A DNA stretch of 64,000 nt, from positions 62,001 through 126,000 of IMG/VR virus record IMGVR_UViG_3300035698_017111; one strand, given 5' to 3'. The notes under the pieces were generated by a model, which worked only from the letters and a program-made list of their open reading frames with translations, ran no database searches and was not told the origin of the DNA. Source of the stretch: a virus. The translations under genes were made by a program, and so were the position numbers. The first letter of the stretch is position 1; each line of letters opens with the position of its first letter. This document shows positions 1 through 9,353 of the stretch, piece after piece.

Positions 1-1209
1 CTTGAAAGATCTAAAAGAACAGCAATTGAACAGGGATTCAGGAATCTTGACTTCAAGGTTTTGATATCAACAACGACAACTGCATGGGGATGTAACACAC
101 CAGCCAGATATGTGATCCTGTGTCACACTGCATTTGGATACACTCCAATGCATCCAGCAAATATCCTTCAGGCAATCGGTCGAGCTGGAAGAGCTGGTTA
201 TGCTGATGAGGGTGATGCTCTGATTCTTGTACCGCAACATAAGGTCGAAGAAGAGAGAAGGAGAATATTTAGTGATTATAGAGTCAATTCAATTTTGAAT
301 GACATTAACACTCTTATGTTCCACATTCTTTCATATATTGCTCATGGTAAAATAACAAATGCCGATGAGCTATACGATTGGTACAACAAGTCTCTTGCTT
401 CTGTTCAAAAAAACAGTCTCACTAAAGCTTCATCACAAAGAATCCTAGACAATCTAGCCGCAAGAGGAATGATCAAGGGTGTTGGAGATGGTAAGTATGA
501 AGCAACTAAGGTTGGAGAGATTACTGCAAGATTCTATATGAGTCCATTAGATGTCTCGGATTGGTTTAAGAACTTCTCTAAGTTGGGGAACATTAACCCA
601 CAGCCACATGGCTCTGAATATGATAAAAAAGAAGTGAACCTATCGGTAGCTCGTGCTCTTTCAGAATGTTATTCTTGGGGGAAAACGTGGGCTGGTGAAG
701 AACAAAGATCGAATCCAAAATGTTACGTGTCCAACAGAGAGAAGGCATGCAATAGTGTCAAGACAGTGTCTAAGATGCTCTATCAGGATCCAAAATACGA
801 TCCACAGGTGAAGTTTACGGCAATCTTCTACAGTCTTCTTTCTGGATGGGATGTTGAATTACCGTTACGTTCTCATTACATGGGGGTCTATAGGGATATT
901 GAAAGAATCATTCAAACACTTAAGCAAACAGATCAATTATTTGGTAAGTTTCTTAAATCACAGAAAAAATGTGTTGGATATGGTTGGGAAAATGAATGGG
1001 ATAGTTTGGCTCTGAGGTTGAAGTACGGTGTTGAGATAGATCTTCTCGAACTTGTAAAGATTCCAGGGATTGGTAAAACATTTGCAGTAAACCTTCACCA
1101 AGAAGGTATTTCATCACGAAAAGCACTAATGAACCCTTCAAATGAGGTAATTGTGAAGAAAGTCCTTGGTCCAAAAAGATACGAAAAGATACTAGAAGAA
1201 ACAGAATAA
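1..1209 (+). CDS. Ski2/Hel308-type superfamily 2 helicase, C-terminal part (5' end outside window)
   Basis: The frame is open from the first base, so this is the last 402 residues of a larger protein. It begins in the second RecA-like domain: the segment LISTTTTAWGCNTPA corresponds to helicase motif V and QAIGRAGRAG to motif VI, in the form typical of Ski2-like helicases (Hel308, Brr2, Ski2). A winged-helix-like stretch follows, and near the C-terminus IPGIGKTFAVNL is a helix-hairpin-helix, as found in domain 4/5 of Hel308. Such enzymes unwind nucleic acid 3' to 5' with ATP; a role in phage replication or repair is inferred. The gene ends just before a terminator hairpin. The family assignment is firm; the exact subfamily is not. 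Confidence 0.85.
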   Translation, partial: LERSKRTAIEQGFRNLDFKVLISTTTTAWGCNTPARYVILCHTAFGYTPMHPANILQAIGRAGRAGYADEGDALILVPQHKVEEERRRIFSDYRVNSILNDINTLMFHILSYIAHGKITNADELYDWYNKSLASVQKNSLTKASSQRILDNLAARGMIKGVGDGKYEATKVGEITARFYMSPLDVSDWFKNFSKLGNINPQPHGSEYDKKEVNLSVARALSECYSWGKTWAGEEQRSNPKCYVSNREKACNSVKTVSKMLYQDPKYDPQVKFTAIFYSLLSGWDVELPLRSHYMGVYRDIERIIQTLKQTDQLFGKFLKSQKKCVGYGWENEWDSLALRLKYGVEIDLLELVKIPGIGKTFAVNLHQEGISSRKALMNPSNEVIVKKVLGPKRYEKILEETE

Positions 1210-1236
1210 AACCATATACATCTGAAATTATTAAAG

Positions 1237-1264
1237 TTAGCCATCCTTTGGGTGGCTAATTTTG
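1237..1264 (+). terminator. Rho-independent terminator after the helicase gene
   Basis: A 7-bp perfect stem (TTAGCCA at 1237-1243 with TGGCTAA at 1253-1259), extended by a few inner pairs, is followed by TTTT. It separates the helicase gene from the next rightward operon. Confidence 0.75.
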
Positions 1265-1344
1265 TTGCTGGTATCTTCTCTATATTAGAGGGATTCGGAA
1301 TGCCCCTGCGGAATATAAAAGAGTAAGTTGAAAAAGGTCTTATT

Positions 1345-2427
1345 ATGGATATGGACGGTAAAGAATACGTGGAATTGGATAAGAACCTGTGTGGTTCTCC
1401 CAGTGGCTCTATGGCTGCTTTTTTTGATATAAAAAAGAGAGATGGTAAGTTGTGGCTACCAAAAAATAAAGAAAAAGACTACAAGGATACCTGTGATGGA
1501 ATAGAAAAAGATCTTAAAGAAAGCACATCGTGTAATTGGTATCGTACTGCTAGTGAATTTGTTGGTTCAGATGCCAATTTTCCCAACAGTGGACACGTTT
1601 ACGATGCGAAAGGTCTTAATCAAGGACAACCATTAAGTCCCACAATGACAAGTCTTAGTTTGCCAGATATGGCTGAAGTCCCAAATAAAGAGAACAAATA
1701 TAGTGATGTTCCTAACTTTTGTCCATCTTGCAAATCGCCAATTGAAGATTTTGAAGTTCAAAAAGGCAGAAGAGATGATGATGGTAATCTTGTCTATAGG
1801 TGCAATAACTGTGGACATACTAATGATCAATATCATAGAACTGTAGAGAGAAGTAAATCAAGATCTCCAAAATCTAGAGTTAGAAAAAGAAGAAAAATAG
1901 CCTCTGTTAAAAGTGTTATTCATGAAGCTGCCACTCCAGCAACTCCTCAGCCTGGTGGTGGTTATGGTAACAATCCAGCAAACACTCCATATGGCCGTGT
2001 AGATTTATCGGAAGAACAGAGAGTTATTCCTTGGGAATTGATGCAGGATGGATTTGCTAATGAGTTTGACACAAATAAACAGAAAAACAATAAGAAATTT
2101 AAAGTTGTTAAAGTTAAAGGTAAAGATGGTAAGCCACAATTTATGCGGGTTAGGGTCATGAATCCTGCTGGCAATGGTGTTTCTCCAGCAAACACAACAA
2201 CTCAGAAGGGTAGGGTAAAGAAACAAAGAAGATACAATCCAGATGATGGTGGTCCTGGTAAGAGTAAAGGTGCTTGGCCACATAATAGAAATATTGGAAC
2301 CGAGGGTTGGTATCAAAGCCATTGGTCTCAAAACCAAGATGCTGATATGAGAAACCGTGTAACCACATGGCATGATTATGTGAATGATAGAGGAACTAAT
2401 TTCATGGGTATATCGAAACCGCTTTAA
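1345..2427 (+). CDS. Hypothetical zinc-ribbon protein with NWYR motif
   Basis: 360 residues, not recognised as a known family. Two CxxC pairs (CPSC near residue 126 and CNNC near 153) form a four-cysteine zinc ribbon. The half after the ribbon is basic and low in complexity, rich in Lys, Arg, Asn, Gly and Pro, which suggests nucleic-acid contact or a disordered tail. Residues 64-69 read NWYRTA, a motif shared with six other proteins of this window. The start follows an AAAGG-type ribosome site. First gene of a rightward operon of closely spaced genes; function unknown, with a virion or DNA-associated role only a guess. Confidence 0.7.
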   Translation: MDMDGKEYVELDKNLCGSPSGSMAAFFDIKKRDGKLWLPKNKEKDYKDTCDGIEKDLKESTSCNWYRTASEFVGSDANFPNSGHVYDAKGLNQGQPLSPTMTSLSLPDMAEVPNKENKYSDVPNFCPSCKSPIEDFEVQKGRRDDDGNLVYRCNNCGHTNDQYHRTVERSKSRSPKSRVRKRRKIASVKSVIHEAATPATPQPGGGYGNNPANTPYGRVDLSEEQRVIPWELMQDGFANEFDTNKQKNNKKFKVVKVKGKDGKPQFMRVRVMNPAGNGVSPANTTTQKGRVKKQRRYNPDDGGPGKSKGAWPHNRNIGTEGWYQSHWSQNQDADMRNRVTTWHDYVNDRGTNFMGISKPL

Positions 2428-2439
2428 AGAGGAATAATC

Positions 2440-2736
2440 ATGGCAACTTGGAAATATAGATTGACTAAAAATGCTGGAAATAAATTTCAAATTGGACAAG
2501 ATGGTAATATTGATCTTGGTGGTGAAGTTACAGACGATATGGCCAACAAGATAGTACAGAAACTAAACACAATGGGTGTTAAGTCTAATTTTGATTCAGC
2601 TACAAAGAAGATAAAAAGATCAGATGGGTTAAAGTTTGATCCAAATTCGCCAGCTCCATTTTATAATAAGTTACAAAGTTTTATAGACGAAATGTTGAGA
2701 GCTGTTGATTATTCACCACCAGTATTTACAGTGTAA
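2440..2736 (+). CDS. Hypothetical small protein
   Basis: 98 residues, preceded by AGAGGAATAATC before the ATG, 12 bases after the previous stop. The sequence is mixed alpha/beta without cysteines. The N-terminal half (YRLTKNAGNKFQIG) looks like short beta strands and the C-terminal half has a helix ending in EMLRAVDYS. No family recognised. Its place in the operon and the clear ribosome site support it being real. Confidence 0.7.
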   Translation: MATWKYRLTKNAGNKFQIGQDGNIDLGGEVTDDMANKIVQKLNTMGVKSNFDSATKKIKRSDGLKFDPNSPAPFYNKLQSFIDEMLRAVDYSPPVFTV

Positions 2737-2754
2737 TTAAAGGAGAAGAAGAAA

Positions 2755-3474
2755 ATGCCACTGCCAATTCAACCGATAAACGATCATCCTTCTCAGCATG
2801 CTGAGCCGAAACAGGATATCACAACACTTATCCCAATGATGCAGCCATTCCAAATCACGGATCTTTTTGAGAATTTATTTTCAAACAAATTTTCTCAAGA
2901 GAAAGAAATGTTAAAGAAGGTTTGGTTATCATCTACAAAAATTGATGACGATAAAATAGAAATCGCTGCAGATGTCGAGATAAAAGATCTCCAAGTTCTA
3001 ACAAGTAAGGGTCTCATTCAAGGGGAAAATGGAATTTTCGAATTTACAGAAGAAGGATCTAAGCTTCTAAGAGAATCTATTCTTAATGATGAGGAAAGTT
3101 CTTTCACAAAACAAGCATCTAAACAAATGATTGCAAATAGTAGTTATGATTTTGGTGATGATGTTCTTGTCAGGGTTAGTCATCCAGATAGATTTGGGAC
3201 AAGATATATTGTTCTTCCAAAGAAAACATTTGCCCACAAAACAGAACCAAAAGTTTTTGAGTCGTATAATGTTGCTACAAAGAGAGATGACGGGTCTCCG
3301 AAAACAATAGATGAGTACACGGAAAACGAGCTTGTACAGACCTTGCACTTGGCAAAGAGAATTGTAGACAACTCTCATAACATAATTATATCTGGCCATA
3401 AAATTGAACATGTTCCAGTACATAGAATCAAAACATTTTCAGAAATGATTATGAGGGAGTTAAATGCAAGATAA
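2755..3474 (+). CDS. Hypothetical protein, possible winged-helix segment
   Basis: 239 residues with GGAGAAG just upstream of the ATG. Residues about 70-105 (lysine-rich helix, LQVLTSKGLIQ, then FEFTEEGSKLL) have the layout of a winged helix-turn-helix, as in phage and archaeal regulators, but this is a weak resemblance. The C-terminal half contains a beta-rich stretch (DVLVRVSHPDRFGTRYIVLP). No catalytic motif seen. Located between two other unknown genes and the DUF192 gene in the same operon. Confidence 0.65.
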   Translation: MPLPIQPINDHPSQHAEPKQDITTLIPMMQPFQITDLFENLFSNKFSQEKEMLKKVWLSSTKIDDDKIEIAADVEIKDLQVLTSKGLIQGENGIFEFTEEGSKLLRESILNDEESSFTKQASKQMIANSSYDFGDDVLVRVSHPDRFGTRYIVLPKKTFAHKTEPKVFESYNVATKRDDGSPKTIDEYTENELVQTLHLAKRIVDNSHNIIISGHKIEHVPVHRIKTFSEMIMRELNAR

Positions 3475-3476
3475 AC

Positions 3477-3833
3477 ATGAAGAAACTCAGTGTTGTCTTA
3501 TTCGCAGATAGTGAAGATACGAGAAGACAGGGGTTAATGTTCCACAAACCTCTAAAAAAAGATGAGTGTGCTTTGTTCTTTTTCCCTCAAGCAGGAAAAC
3601 ATTCGTTTTGGAACAAAAATGTAGAATTCCCCATCTCCCTGATATTTTGTGATCAAGATGGTAAGATAGAAGATATTCAATATCTTGAAGCACAACAAAC
3701 TAAAGCTGTAGTGCCTAAATCAAATCGTGTAGTTTATGTTATTGAAGCACACAAAGATGTCCCAATTGAATTGGGATTGAAACAAAACATTGATATTCGT
3801 ATGGTGGGACGAGAGGTTATGTTCGATGGTTAG
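3477..3833 (+). CDS. DUF192-family protein
   Basis: 118 residues. The layout matches the DUF192 (COG1430) family: R-QGLMFHKPL near the N-terminus, a FFFPQ strand, the FWNKNVEFPISLIF block that corresponds to the family's fW-M-k-N-T-ipLD signature, and a late VYVIEA strand. The molecular function of the family is not settled; bacterial members are often secreted, but no signal peptide is visible here. The gene lies 2 bases after its neighbour, and its end overlaps the start of the next gene by 8 bases, so the genes are translationally coupled. Confidence 0.8.
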   Translation: MKKLSVVLFADSEDTRRQGLMFHKPLKKDECALFFFPQAGKHSFWNKNVEFPISLIFCDQDGKIEDIQYLEAQQTKAVVPKSNRVVYVIEAHKDVPIELGLKQNIDIRMVGREVMFDG

Positions 3834-4851
3834 TATCCCTATACAGATTCAGAAAGATCTTGATGATATCGATATCGTCGCCAAAGACCTTCAAATGAAG
3901 CTCTATGTGGTGGGTGGTTTTCCACGAGATATCGTTTCTGGAATTAGTCTTACTGATGAAACAGATTTGGATGTAACAGAAGCGAACGGCAATGCTTTCG
4001 ATCTGGCTTTTTTTGTTGCTGCAAAATATGGACTACCAGAACCAGAGATATACGAAAGCACAGGAACTGCCCTTGTGACAATGCCAAGTGGAAGACCTGT
4101 TGAATTCCATAATGCTGCTTGGAATGTCCCACACATTGTCGATCAACTTTATGTTCTTGGAATTGAACCAACTCCATTGAATAAAGATATCTATTCTCGT
4201 GATTTTACAATCAATACACTTTTGTTTGATCCAGAAGACAACGAAATTATTGATATTACTGGCCAAGCCAAGGCTGATATTCAGAATAAAATACTAAGAA
4301 CTCCTCTTGCACCAAGAAAAACCTTATCAATCAACCCAAAGATTATACTAAGGGGAATTCGGTTTACTGTTCAGATGGGCTTGACAATGGACCCAGAATA
4401 TGTTAGAGAGGTGTCTAATTTTGTCCCGTATTTGGTTCACTTTATGCAGATGCACCCAGACAGTAAGATGGTGAGAAGAACGGTTGAAAAGACACTTGGA
4501 ATTGACCCACACAGGGCAATGGAAGAGTATCGCAAATTAGGAATTCTCGAATACCTACCCAAGACCACCGAAATGGATGCTGCTCTTAAAAAGGATTTGT
4601 TTGGGACAAGCATAGTTCCTGTTGCGGCCAACTTTTCTCAGTACACAACTGCACAAACAACGATGATAGATTACTTGTTGGAACAGAGAGAAAAACACAA
4701 AGCCTACATGAGACGTAAAAGACGAGAAGAACAACAACAAAGAGAAAAGAAATTCGATGTTTTGGAGAAGGCAAGAAACGGATTCTTTACACAAGAAGAT
4801 CCTGTTCCAGAATTGACCAAAATAAAAGAGGACAGGAGTAAGAAAAAATGA
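3826..4851 (+). CDS. CCA-adding/poly(A) polymerase superfamily nucleotidyltransferase
   Basis: 341 residues from the ATG at 3826, which sits inside the end of the preceding gene; an upstream in-frame ATG at 3790 is less likely. The pol-beta-type head domain is clear: KLYVVGGFPRD (the GG-x-x-RD signature), then TDLDVT, whose two aspartates bind the catalytic metals, then SRDFTINTLLFDP and a RGIRF segment, as in class II tRNA nucleotidyltransferases and bacterial poly(A) polymerase. The reaction would be template-independent addition of nucleotides to RNA 3' ends. The C-terminal 100 residues are highly charged and helical (RRKRREEQQQREKK). A second member of this superfamily follows two genes later, so the two may differ in substrate. 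Confidence 0.85.
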   Translation: MVSIPIQIQKDLDDIDIVAKDLQMKLYVVGGFPRDIVSGISLTDETDLDVTEANGNAFDLAFFVAAKYGLPEPEIYESTGTALVTMPSGRPVEFHNAAWNVPHIVDQLYVLGIEPTPLNKDIYSRDFTINTLLFDPEDNEIIDITGQAKADIQNKILRTPLAPRKTLSINPKIILRGIRFTVQMGLTMDPEYVREVSNFVPYLVHFMQMHPDSKMVRRTVEKTLGIDPHRAMEEYRKLGILEYLPKTTEMDAALKKDLFGTSIVPVAANFSQYTTAQTTMIDYLLEQREKHKAYMRRKRREEQQQREKKFDVLEKARNGFFTQEDPVPELTKIKEDRSKKK

Positions 4852-5390
4852 CAGATAAAATAGACATAGTAGAATCTAATTTTGGCGTATTGGGACACAC
4901 AGCTGATATAGAAAAAAGACATCCTATCGTGCAAAGTGGCTTAGGAATACTTGATACTGGAAAATATGTGAAGGCACAAGATATTGGACTCATGGATGTG
5001 TCTCAAGATCAACAGCCAATTGCACCACCAACAAACGAAGCAGACAATCAGGGGATTTCGCCAGAAGAGATTAAATCAAAATCTTTGCAGATATATTACG
5101 AGACAACAGGACAGGATGACTCGTCACCATATGCTCGTGATTACGTTGATATGATGTACAACAATGCAGCAGAGGGGATGTCTGCAGAGGTTGAACAAAC
5201 ATACAATTATATGGAAAACATGTTGCAAGTCCTACAATCACCTGGTATGGTGTTAATAGAGGGAGAAGAACAGGTAATAGATGCAACAGAAACCATTATG
5301 CTAGTTCTCAATAACAATAGAAGTTTATATCAAGATATGGTCAATGCCATTGAACAAGCCAAAAGTGAGTTAGGTGCAATAGGAATTTAA
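4848..5390 (+). CDS. Hypothetical acidic protein
   Basis: 180 residues, start ATG overlapping the TGA stop of the nucleotidyltransferase gene (ATGA). Acidic and Gln/Asn-rich; the C-terminal 90 residues look helical, with YNYMENMLQVLQ and NNNRSLYQDMVNAIEQ. A linker around residues 60-75 is rich in Pro and Gln. No family or catalytic motif recognised. Its tight coupling on both sides suggests joint expression with the two nucleotidyltransferases. Confidence 0.7.
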   Translation: MTDKIDIVESNFGVLGHTADIEKRHPIVQSGLGILDTGKYVKAQDIGLMDVSQDQQPIAPPTNEADNQGISPEEIKSKSLQIYYETTGQDDSSPYARDYVDMMYNNAAEGMSAEVEQTYNYMENMLQVLQSPGMVLIEGEEQVIDATETIMLVLNNNRSLYQDMVNAIEQAKSELGAIGI

Positions 5391-6538
5391 TGATGCCATA
5401 TGAATGGCTCGTCAAACAAGATGAAAACGGAAACCCTTACAGATTTTGGCAACCAGAAGAACACTCTTCCTCTATGCCAACATCTGATGTAAATGACCTT
5501 GCTCAGGTTGAAAATGCGAAAGCCCTCCTAAGAAAATATTCAGAATACAACAATGAAGAAGATTGGATTGAGGATCAGCATGGCAATATGTTGACTCCAC
5601 AACAAATTTTTGGTGCTTGGCATCAAAGATACAAACCAGAGGAATTTGATCAACCAGCATCAGTTCTTATGGATGAACAAAGCAAACTTCTACAAGCGAA
5701 AATACCAACAGCTGGGAAAAGAAATTGGTATAGGAAAGCTCAGGTACAAATGCGATTAGAAATTCCAATATCAGATTGGCTTGTCTCTGTAATGCAAGAT
5801 CTTAAAAGACAAGGTATGACATCCCTGATAGTTGGTGGTGCTGTTCGAGACGCCATTGTCGGTTCTCCATCAAAAGACATAGATGTTGAAGTTTATGGTA
5901 CAAATTACGAGACTTTGTCAAACATTCTGAACAACTATGGGAAAGTTAATCTTGTTGGCAAGGCATTTGGTATAATTAAGATAAGTGATCCAGATGGAGA
6001 GGAGTATGATTTTTCAATTCCAAGAAGAGAAAGTAAGATGGGTAGGGAACATAAAGATTTCTCTGTGGAATTTGATGAAAAGATTACGCCAAAAGAAGCT
6101 GCATCTAGAAGAGACTTTACAATAAACTCTCTTGCATACGATCCTCTAACAAAAGAAATGCATGATTATTTTGGTGGAATGAATGATATCGAAAATGGAA
6201 TCCTTAAGGCAACCAGTCCAGCGTTTGCTGAAGATCCGCTTCGTGTTCTTCGTGGTATGCAGTTTGCCGCTAGGTTTGGATTTACAATAGAACCACAAAC
6301 TGCAGAAATGGCCAAGAGTCTTAAGGATGAACCTATTGTAATTGAAAGAGTATCAGAAGAATGGATGAAACTCTTTACAAAAGGTAAACATCCAGGTAAA
6401 GCCATACAGTATTTAATAGATACTGGTTGGATGGAAAACTATCCAGAACTCCAAGCTCTTGTCGGTTTGAGACAAGACTCTGAATGGCATCCAGAAGGAG
6501 CTATGGTGAGAAAAATAATAAAGAAAAAGAATGTTTAG
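5390..6538 (+). CDS. cca: tRNA CCA nucleotidyltransferase, N-terminal half of a split gene
   Basis: 382 residues, starting in a TAATGATG overlap with the preceding gene. The first 110 residues have no match I recognise and end in the NWYRKA motif (residues 112-117). The catalytic head follows: IVGGAVRD near residue 146, KDIDVEVYG with the two metal-binding aspartates, then RRDFTINSLAYDP and EDPLRVLRGMQFAARFGF, all hallmarks of bacterial Cca. The neck and body run to QDSEWHPEG at about residue 371, exactly where bacterial Cca continues into its HD domain. Here the frame instead runs into 11 unrelated residues and a stop, followed by a homing endonuclease gene. The missing HD part resumes in the gene at 7469. 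Whether the head works alone is unknown, though many CCA enzymes lack the HD domain. Confidence 0.85.
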   Translation: MMPYEWLVKQDENGNPYRFWQPEEHSSSMPTSDVNDLAQVENAKALLRKYSEYNNEEDWIEDQHGNMLTPQQIFGAWHQRYKPEEFDQPASVLMDEQSKLLQAKIPTAGKRNWYRKAQVQMRLEIPISDWLVSVMQDLKRQGMTSLIVGGAVRDAIVGSPSKDIDVEVYGTNYETLSNILNNYGKVNLVGKAFGIIKISDPDGEEYDFSIPRRESKMGREHKDFSVEFDEKITPKEAASRRDFTINSLAYDPLTKEMHDYFGGMNDIENGILKATSPAFAEDPLRVLRGMQFAARFGFTIEPQTAEMAKSLKDEPIVIERVSEEWMKLFTKGKHPGKAIQYLIDTGWMENYPELQALVGLRQDSEWHPEGAMVRKIIKKKNV

Positions 6539-6599
6539 TGAGAGGATAAACAGTACCTTCCTTAGAATATATAGTTAAGAGTATTCTTGGGAGATGAAA

Positions 6600-7496
6600 A
6601 TGCATAAATTTAATTGTTTAAATTGTGGAATAGAAAAATCATCAAAATGGAAAAAAACAAAGTTTTGCAGCGTGAAATGTTCGAATGTTTATAACGGAAG
6701 CAAAGGCAAGGTCGGGGGCAATACCTCTAGTTTAGACTGTATGGTAAAAAAATATGGAAAAACAAAAGGGAAGAAAAAATACGAAGAAAAATTAAAGAAA
6801 TTATCTAAAGCACATAAAGGTAGGGTTGGTTCGATGACGGGCAAAAAGCATCCTGATTCTACTAAAAATAAAATTGCCAAATCTCTTAAAGATTTTCATA
6901 GAAAAAATGGTCACAAAACATTTGATGAAACACACAATATATCAAAAGAAGAATTATCTAAAAAAATGAAAGGCATATTTTCCATAAATTGGTTTGTGAA
7001 TAAATATGGAAAAAAAAAGGGCAGAGAAAAATATCAAGAAAGATCAAACAAAATAAAAAAGACAACATTTTTCAAAACATATAACAGAATGGACAACAAA
7101 AATAATTATTCTAAAAAATCACAAGATTTATTTTGGACAATATATAGAAACCACAAAAACCACCTATCAAATAAAATGGTTTATTTTGCAGAACTAAATC
7201 ATGAATATGGATGTGAAACAAATAGGAATTTTGACTTTGTTGTAATTGATAATAAAAAGATAATAGAATTTAATGGAGATAAATTTCATGCAAACCCAAA
7301 TGTTTTTAAAGAGACAGATAAACCAAATCCATATCTTAAAAACACAACAGCACAGCAAATATGGGAATTTGATAGAAAAAAAATAGAGAAAGCACTATCT
7401 AATGGTTATGAAATTTTAATTGTTTGGGAAAGAGATTTCGATAAAAACCCAGAGGAAGAGATAAAAAAATGCCAGCATTTTCTCCTGAACAAATAA
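6600..7496 (+). CDS. Homing endonuclease, Vsr/PD-(D/E)XK-like with NUMOD-type repeats
   Basis: 298 residues from ATG 6600, which has GGGAG at the right distance; ATG 6594 is possible. The N-terminus holds a CxxC...CSVKC zinc finger. Two copies of a KYGKxKGxxKYxE motif and a segment KGRVGSMTGKKHPDSTK resemble the NUMOD DNA-binding modules of phage homing endonucleases. The C-terminal part (FDFVVIDNKKIIEFNGDKFH) has the D...E-x-N/D-G-x-x-H layout of Vsr-like or EDxHD nucleases such as I-Bth0305I. A+T content is higher than in neighbouring genes, suggesting recent arrival. The gene sits exactly between the two halves of a cca-type gene, so it is probably a free-standing homing element that split it. 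Confidence 0.8.
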   Translation: MHKFNCLNCGIEKSSKWKKTKFCSVKCSNVYNGSKGKVGGNTSSLDCMVKKYGKTKGKKKYEEKLKKLSKAHKGRVGSMTGKKHPDSTKNKIAKSLKDFHRKNGHKTFDETHNISKEELSKKMKGIFSINWFVNKYGKKKGREKYQERSNKIKKTTFFKTYNRMDNKNNYSKKSQDLFWTIYRNHKNHLSNKMVYFAELNHEYGCETNRNFDFVVIDNKKIIEFNGDKFHANPNVFKETDKPNPYLKNTTAQQIWEFDRKKIEKALSNGYEILIVWERDFDKNPEEEIKKCQHFLLNK

Positions 7497-9346
7497 AAGA
7501 AATGGGGAAACAATATGTTTTGGGTGAACCAGAACCATATGATCCATTTAATAAAGAACACAATGATCCAAATAAGTATTTAATACAATACGGAACTGTG
7601 GAGATTCATACAGCCCACACATTGGATGCTGCTGCTCAAATTGCAGACAGAGAGGGACTACAAGGAGACGATAGAGCTGTTTTAATCGCCTCTGCACTAG
7701 CACACGATCTTGGTAAAGCAGATGTTACTCAGGATGAGATGAAAGATGGTAAGATGAGAGTAACGTCCAAGGGACATGAGGGATTAAGTGTAGATCTTGC
7801 TAATAGTCTTTTGAAAAGAATGGGTATTAAGAAAGACATAGTGGACAGAGTATTACCTATTGTTGGCCATCATTTGTTACATTTACATTTTGACCCAGAT
7901 TCTAAAAACGGCAATGCTAGACAGATTGCAGAAAAACTATATCCAGCAAGTATTAAAGAATTAATATATCTTATTGAATCGGATCATTCTGGGAGACCGC
8001 CCATTGAGGGTGGATTGCCTGAATTGGCAGAACAGTTACAAGCTTCAGCTCAAGAACAAGGGGCATATGATGGTAGGGTTCCACCACTGATTCAAGGAAG
8101 AGATATTTTGCATCTTTTCCCAGAGGCTGGTCCTGCTATTGGACAAGTTCTGCAAGAAGTACGTAAAAAACAACTTCGAGGACAGGTTAGTACTCCAGAA
8201 GAAGCTATGTATGCGGCAGAAATGTCAGCACAAAAACTAATTCTTTTGGTTAATGGAAGGGATGTTTTAGATGTTCTTGGTGGGGTTGGTGGACCACATG
8301 TTGGTGAGATCTTGAATAATGCATGGGAAGCTCAGAAAAATGGTGTTTTTACCGATAGAGAAGGGGCTTTGACGTGGTTGCAAGAACAATATACTAGTGA
8401 ACCAGTGCCTCAAAATGAGGTTATAGACAATGTTCCAAACGACAATATGGAGAGATTCGAAGCAATGGAAAGTAATTTAAGATTCTCAGAACTCAATATG
8501 AATTACGTGACGAAAATATCCGACAACATGTCGGATAAAGCAATTGTTGCTGCGTCTCTTGTTGTTAGTGAATTCAAGAGTGGACAACCAGATTGGAGTC
8601 TTATTCAAAAATACATTAGTAGCAATTCAGATTTTAAATTAGAAGAAATGCAGTTGTTTTATGAATCTGATCCAAAATATGCAACTGAGACATATGAACA
8701 AATATTAGAAGAGTTTCTAAATGCTGATATAGAGGCATTTTTAGATAGTTATATGAAAACAGGACAGTCAACAACAACAGAATATGGAGACGTTCCATTC
8801 GGAGTACAAGAAGGTTCGTTACATGCAGAGGAACTGGCAGATGCCTTTGGTTCTGAAGCTGTAGCACAAGCAATGGAATTGATACAAATACACAGTCCAG
8901 AATCTCTCGATGGAATTACGTACATTGGTCTTGTTGATAAGGGAGATATGTTCGGGGTTACGGAAGATGAGTTAACGCAAAAACTCAGAGAACAAAGAGG
9001 AGAACCCATAGGGGATGCTGGTAGTAAGGAAGCATTTAGACTCAATGCAGAAATAATTAAGGGAAAGAAACAAGAGTTCGAAGCAGAGTCTAATGCACAA
9101 AAAGACAATCTATTACGATCATATCCTCCAGATGTTGTTGCACTATGGGAAGAAAGAAATGCAAGTGAAGTTCTTCCACTGATTATTGCGGAGGTTATAG
9201 TACACGAAGCAGAACACGCTCATGGTGCGGAAGGTGAAGGGCAACCCATTGCAGAAGAAAGACAATTTCTTCAAGAAGCTATAGTTCGATTAAATAAAAA
9301 AAGACAAGATGATGGTATTCCAGAATTACCAGTTGTTTTAAAGTGA
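7469..9346 (+). CDS. HD-domain protein (C-terminal half of split Cca) fused to a HEXXH-containing domain
   Basis: 625 residues. The start ATG lies inside the 3' end of the homing endonuclease gene and has GAGGAAGAG in front. After about 40 residues, TVEIHTAHTLDAAAQIA and ALAHDLGK (HD pair near residue 78) and VGHHLLHLH reproduce the HD phosphohydrolase domain that follows the WHPEG element in bacterial Cca, where it has phosphodiesterase and phosphatase activity on RNA ends. The middle is helical and unrecognised. Near residue 579, VIVHEAEHAHG is a HEXXH zinc-metallopeptidase-like motif followed by a glutamate-rich stretch; peptidase activity is inferred from the motif alone. The fusion of an HD domain with such a segment is unusual. 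Confidence 0.75.
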   Translation: MPAFSPEQIKEMGKQYVLGEPEPYDPFNKEHNDPNKYLIQYGTVEIHTAHTLDAAAQIADREGLQGDDRAVLIASALAHDLGKADVTQDEMKDGKMRVTSKGHEGLSVDLANSLLKRMGIKKDIVDRVLPIVGHHLLHLHFDPDSKNGNARQIAEKLYPASIKELIYLIESDHSGRPPIEGGLPELAEQLQASAQEQGAYDGRVPPLIQGRDILHLFPEAGPAIGQVLQEVRKKQLRGQVSTPEEAMYAAEMSAQKLILLVNGRDVLDVLGGVGGPHVGEILNNAWEAQKNGVFTDREGALTWLQEQYTSEPVPQNEVIDNVPNDNMERFEAMESNLRFSELNMNYVTKISDNMSDKAIVAASLVVSEFKSGQPDWSLIQKYISSNSDFKLEEMQLFYESDPKYATETYEQILEEFLNADIEAFLDSYMKTGQSTTTEYGDVPFGVQEGSLHAEELADAFGSEAVAQAMELIQIHSPESLDGITYIGLVDKGDMFGVTEDELTQKLREQRGEPIGDAGSKEAFRLNAEIIKGKKQEFEAESNAQKDNLLRSYPPDVVALWEERNASEVLPLIIAEVIVHEAEHAHGAEGEGQPIAEERQFLQEAIVRLNKKRQDDGIPELPVVLK

Positions 9347-9353
9347 GAGAATA

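Noticed and set aside
6502-7600. Group I intron in the cca-type gene
   Set aside because: The precise break made this attractive, but no conserved intron core was recognised, and the second half has its own ribosome site and start codon inside the endonuclease gene. A free-standing homing gene explains it more simply.
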